From Chlorella sorokiniana (lineage: Eukaryota; Chlorophyta; Trebouxiophyceae; Chlorellales; Chlorellaceae): 64,000 bases of DNA. The stretch lies in NCBI GenBank assembly GCA_025917655.1, contig CP084619.1, positions 310,001 to 374,000 of the forward strand, in the 5' to 3' direction. Both the position numbers and the translations under genes were made by a program. Within the stretch, counting starts at the first letter, position 1; each line of letters opens with the position of its first letter. The notes under the pieces are model-generated. The model had not been told where the DNA came from and did not search any database. It saw nothing but the letters and a program-made list of their open reading frames with translations. Below, one piece after another: positions 61,870-64,000 of this stretch.

Positions 61870-64000
61870 ATGCAGGCACTGGCGGCTCCTCGCCTCATGC
61901 GGGCGACCGCACGGCTGTCAACCAGCCGGCCCCTGACGGCGAAGGCTACGCCTCTGCTGCAGAAGCACGCCCTGGTGTCCACCCCACTGGTGAGCCAGCA
62001 GCGATCCTCCGACCCAGTTCTCTTTCACGCGCATTGCCCTCTGGACGCCAGCGTACACGCCTACGATCGCAATCGATGGGGTCTGCATGGGTCCGCGTCG
62101 CCTCCAACGGCCGGGGCAGGAAGCAAGGATCCTCACGTGCATGCTGTGTGATGATTACTCTACCCCTGCTCCTCCTCCCTCTCCGTCTGTTCTCGCAGGT
62201 CCAAAAGCCCGCTGGTGTGCAGGGCCTGCCGCAGCTGCCGAGGCGCGTGGTTGTGCAGGTGAGGGTTTTTGGCAAGGCGCCACTGCCCCCGCAAACTCCA
62301 ACCCGAGTGGAAGTTGTCAGTTGTCAAGAGACAATATTCAGCTAACTCTGTGCCTGCATGCGAGTTTAATGATAATCAGGTTCCTTGCTCTTGGCTTTCG
62401 TGCAAGTGCTCAAGAGTTGTTGTATGAACAGAAGGGGCTTGCCAAGGTGCTTGTCGCTGCACGGCCCATCACGCATGAATAAATAACCGTCTGCAGGCCA
62501 GCGCGGCGACCCCCAGTGACAACAAGCCTGTGCTGGCAGCTGCTGAGGATAAGAAGTTCCTGGGTGTGCCTGTGTTCACCTGGCAGAAGATCGTGCCCTT
62601 GGGCTTGATGTTTTTCTGGTGAGACGCATGCGCCTGATGGGATTGCCGCTCTTGTCAGCTGCATTTATCGACCGTAGCGCTGTTGATCATGTGCCAATCG
62701 CCCGTCCCTGCAGCATTCTGTTCAACTACACCATCCTGCGTGACACCAAGGTAGGCATCCTTGTTCCTTCCTGATGCAAGGGCTCGTTTGCCCCGTGGGG
62801 CTGCCTCTGCCGCACTTTGTCAATGTCGGAGGCTCGCTCCCCTCCCTGCAGGACGTGCTGGTGGTCACTGCGCCCGGCTCCGGCGCAGAGATCATCCCCT
62901 TCCTGAAGACCTGGGTCAACCTGCCCATGGCCATTGGCTTCACCGTGCTGTACACCAAGGTGCAACGCATGCGCCGGGAGCTTGCCTGCGTGTTCCCAAT
63001 CGCTGTGTTTGTGGCTCGCTCTGCTCCCGCTTCAATTGCAGAACAAGCCATTCCGTGTGTTGTTGACGTTCGTGGCGGTTCCTATCCTCCCTTTGCAGCT
63101 GTCCAACGTGCTGAACACCGAGCAGCTGTTCTACACCTGCATCTTCCCCTTCATTGCCTTCTTTGGCGCTTTCGCTTTCGTGCTTTACCCCATGCAGGAG
63201 ATGCTGCACCCCACTGGTGAGCCTGCCTGTGACAGGCTCTTCAAGCTTTCGATGTGAAGCTTCGCAACACCAGTCCGCCTGCACAGCCGGTGCTGAGCCC
63301 TGGTTTGTTGCATTCCCTTTGCAGAGTGGGCCCAGAACCTGCTTGAGAAGGCTGGGCCCGCTTTGCGGGCCCCATTGCCATCGTCCGCAACTGGACCTAC
63401 TGCCTGTTCTACGTGATGGCCGAGCTGTGGGGCTCCGTGGTGGTGTCGGTGCTGTTCTGGGGCTTTGCCAACCAGATCACCACTGTGGATGAGGCCAAGC
63501 AATTCTACCCCCTGTTCGGGCTGGGTGCCAATGTGGCTCTCATCTTTTCTGGCCGCGCCGTGAAGATCTTCTCCCAGGTTGTGATTGGTGGAGAGAGAAA
63601 GTCTCATGGTGGCTCTGCGTGGGGGCCAAGGGGAGCAGCGGCGCACCGGTGGTTTGGCAACACGGTTGATGGGTGGCGGCGGCGCTGAAAGGCCCTGTGC
63701 TCGTGTATTCCTGCCTGCAGATCCGTGCCAACCTGCCCCCTGGTGTTGACGGCTGGGGCCTTTCCCTTCGTGGCCTCATGTCCATGGTTGTGGTGGGCGG
63801 TCTGCTCATCACTGCTGTGTTCTGGTACCTGAACCGCACGGTGAGCATGAGCATGTTACCTGGCTGGCATCTGCCTTATCATGCGTGCTGCTTTCCCCAT
63901 TGCTGATTCTGTGTTCACGCCGCATGGCCGACATTGGATCTCGCCGAGCCTTCGCGTGCAGGTGGTGCCTCGCGTTCAGGGCAGCATCCCCAAGCGTGAC
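61870..64000 (+). CDS. NTT: plastidic ATP/ADP translocase (NTT/AATP), 3' end outside window
   Basis: It exchanges ATP for ADP across the plastid inner envelope. Exons: 61870-61989, 62199-62258, 62497-62618, 62714-62750, 62852-62959, 63099-63216, 63325-63577, 63721-63840, 63962 onward. The start MQALAAPRLMRATARLSTSR is a chloroplast transit peptide (Ala, Arg, Ser, Thr, no acids). Mature blocks are GVPVFTWQKIVPLGLMFF, NYTILRDTKDVLVVTAPGSG, AEIIPFLKTWVNLPMAI, NTEQLFYTCIFPFIAFFG, YPMQEMLHPTEWAQ, NWTYCLFYVMAELWGS and FWGFANQITTVDEAKQFYP. It is the first half of a 12-helix family protein. One base is missing near 63355-63361 (LLEKAGP / RFAGPIAI). The Lys and Arg/Glu of the RDTKDVL and MAELWG segments, important in this family, are kept. 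Confidence 0.92.

Overview
The window is nuclear DNA of a green plant-lineage alga, most likely a trebouxiophyte-type chlorophyte. The evidence is a plastidic ATP/ADP translocase, a GT5 starch synthase, a topoisomerase VI B-subunit tail, an RWP-RK factor, eukaryotic ribosomal and poly(A)-binding proteins, and very dense short GT-AG introns (often an exon of 60-200 bases, then an intron of 60-200 bases). An unusual share of introns begins with GC. Species cannot be named from sequence alone.

Layout. 1-3247: end of a glycosyltransferase gene joining an O-fucosyltransferase-like half to a GT8-like half. 3590-3795: stray copy of a methyltransferase last exon. 4255-10079: a 5.8 kb DNA transposon with near-identical 206-base terminal inverted repeats and a 7-base target duplication. 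10479-11701: intronless polysaccharide pyruvyl transferase. 11927-15779: RPAP2/Rtr1-like RNA polymerase II CTD phosphatase. 18.3-21.3 kb: starch synthase. 21.4-22.6 kb (minus): HslV protease, divergent from a TPT-family sugar-phosphate/nucleotide-sugar transporter at 22.8-24.4 kb. 25 kb: decayed topoisomerase VI B fragment. 26.5-27.9 kb (minus): second intronless pyruvyl transferase. 28.4-30.1 kb (minus): p24/emp24 cargo receptor. 30.4-31.3 kb: small coiled-coil membrane protein. 32.0-33.5 kb (minus): ribosomal protein eS8. 33.7-34.5 kb: organellar bL35. 34.7-35.8 kb: inverted, decayed copy of the RPAP2 3' end. 36.0-43.6 kb: five consecutive glycan genes (GT34-like, GT31, methyltransferase, TylF-like methyltransferase, SGNH/PC-esterase-like). 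46.3-50.7 kb (minus): poly(A)-binding protein. 51.4-53.3 kb: fatty acid 2-hydroxylase. 53.6-56.7 kb: LSG1 GTPase. 57.3-59.5 kb: PPIL4/CYP59 cyclophilin. 59.7-60.8 kb (minus): RWP-RK factor. 61.9-64.0 kb: plastidic ATP/ADP translocase, running off the right edge.

Working together. The strongest theme is glycan assembly. Two pyruvyl transferases, a fused OFUT/GT8 enzyme, GT34- and GT31-like enzymes, two methyltransferases, a likely O-acyltransferase, a Golgi sugar transporter and a p24 receptor lie within 44 kb, the densest part without interruption at 36.0-43.6 kb. Most of the enzymes begin with an N-terminal membrane anchor suited to the Golgi. I infer a locus that builds and decorates (pyruvate, methyl, acyl) a wall or secreted glycan. 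The remaining genes are housekeeping.

Caution. Nearly every conserved gene, including ribosomal proteins, carries one apparent single-base frame break in a short homopolymer. This points to uncorrected indels in the assembly rather than to a field of pseudogenes, so reading frames here should be checked against reads.
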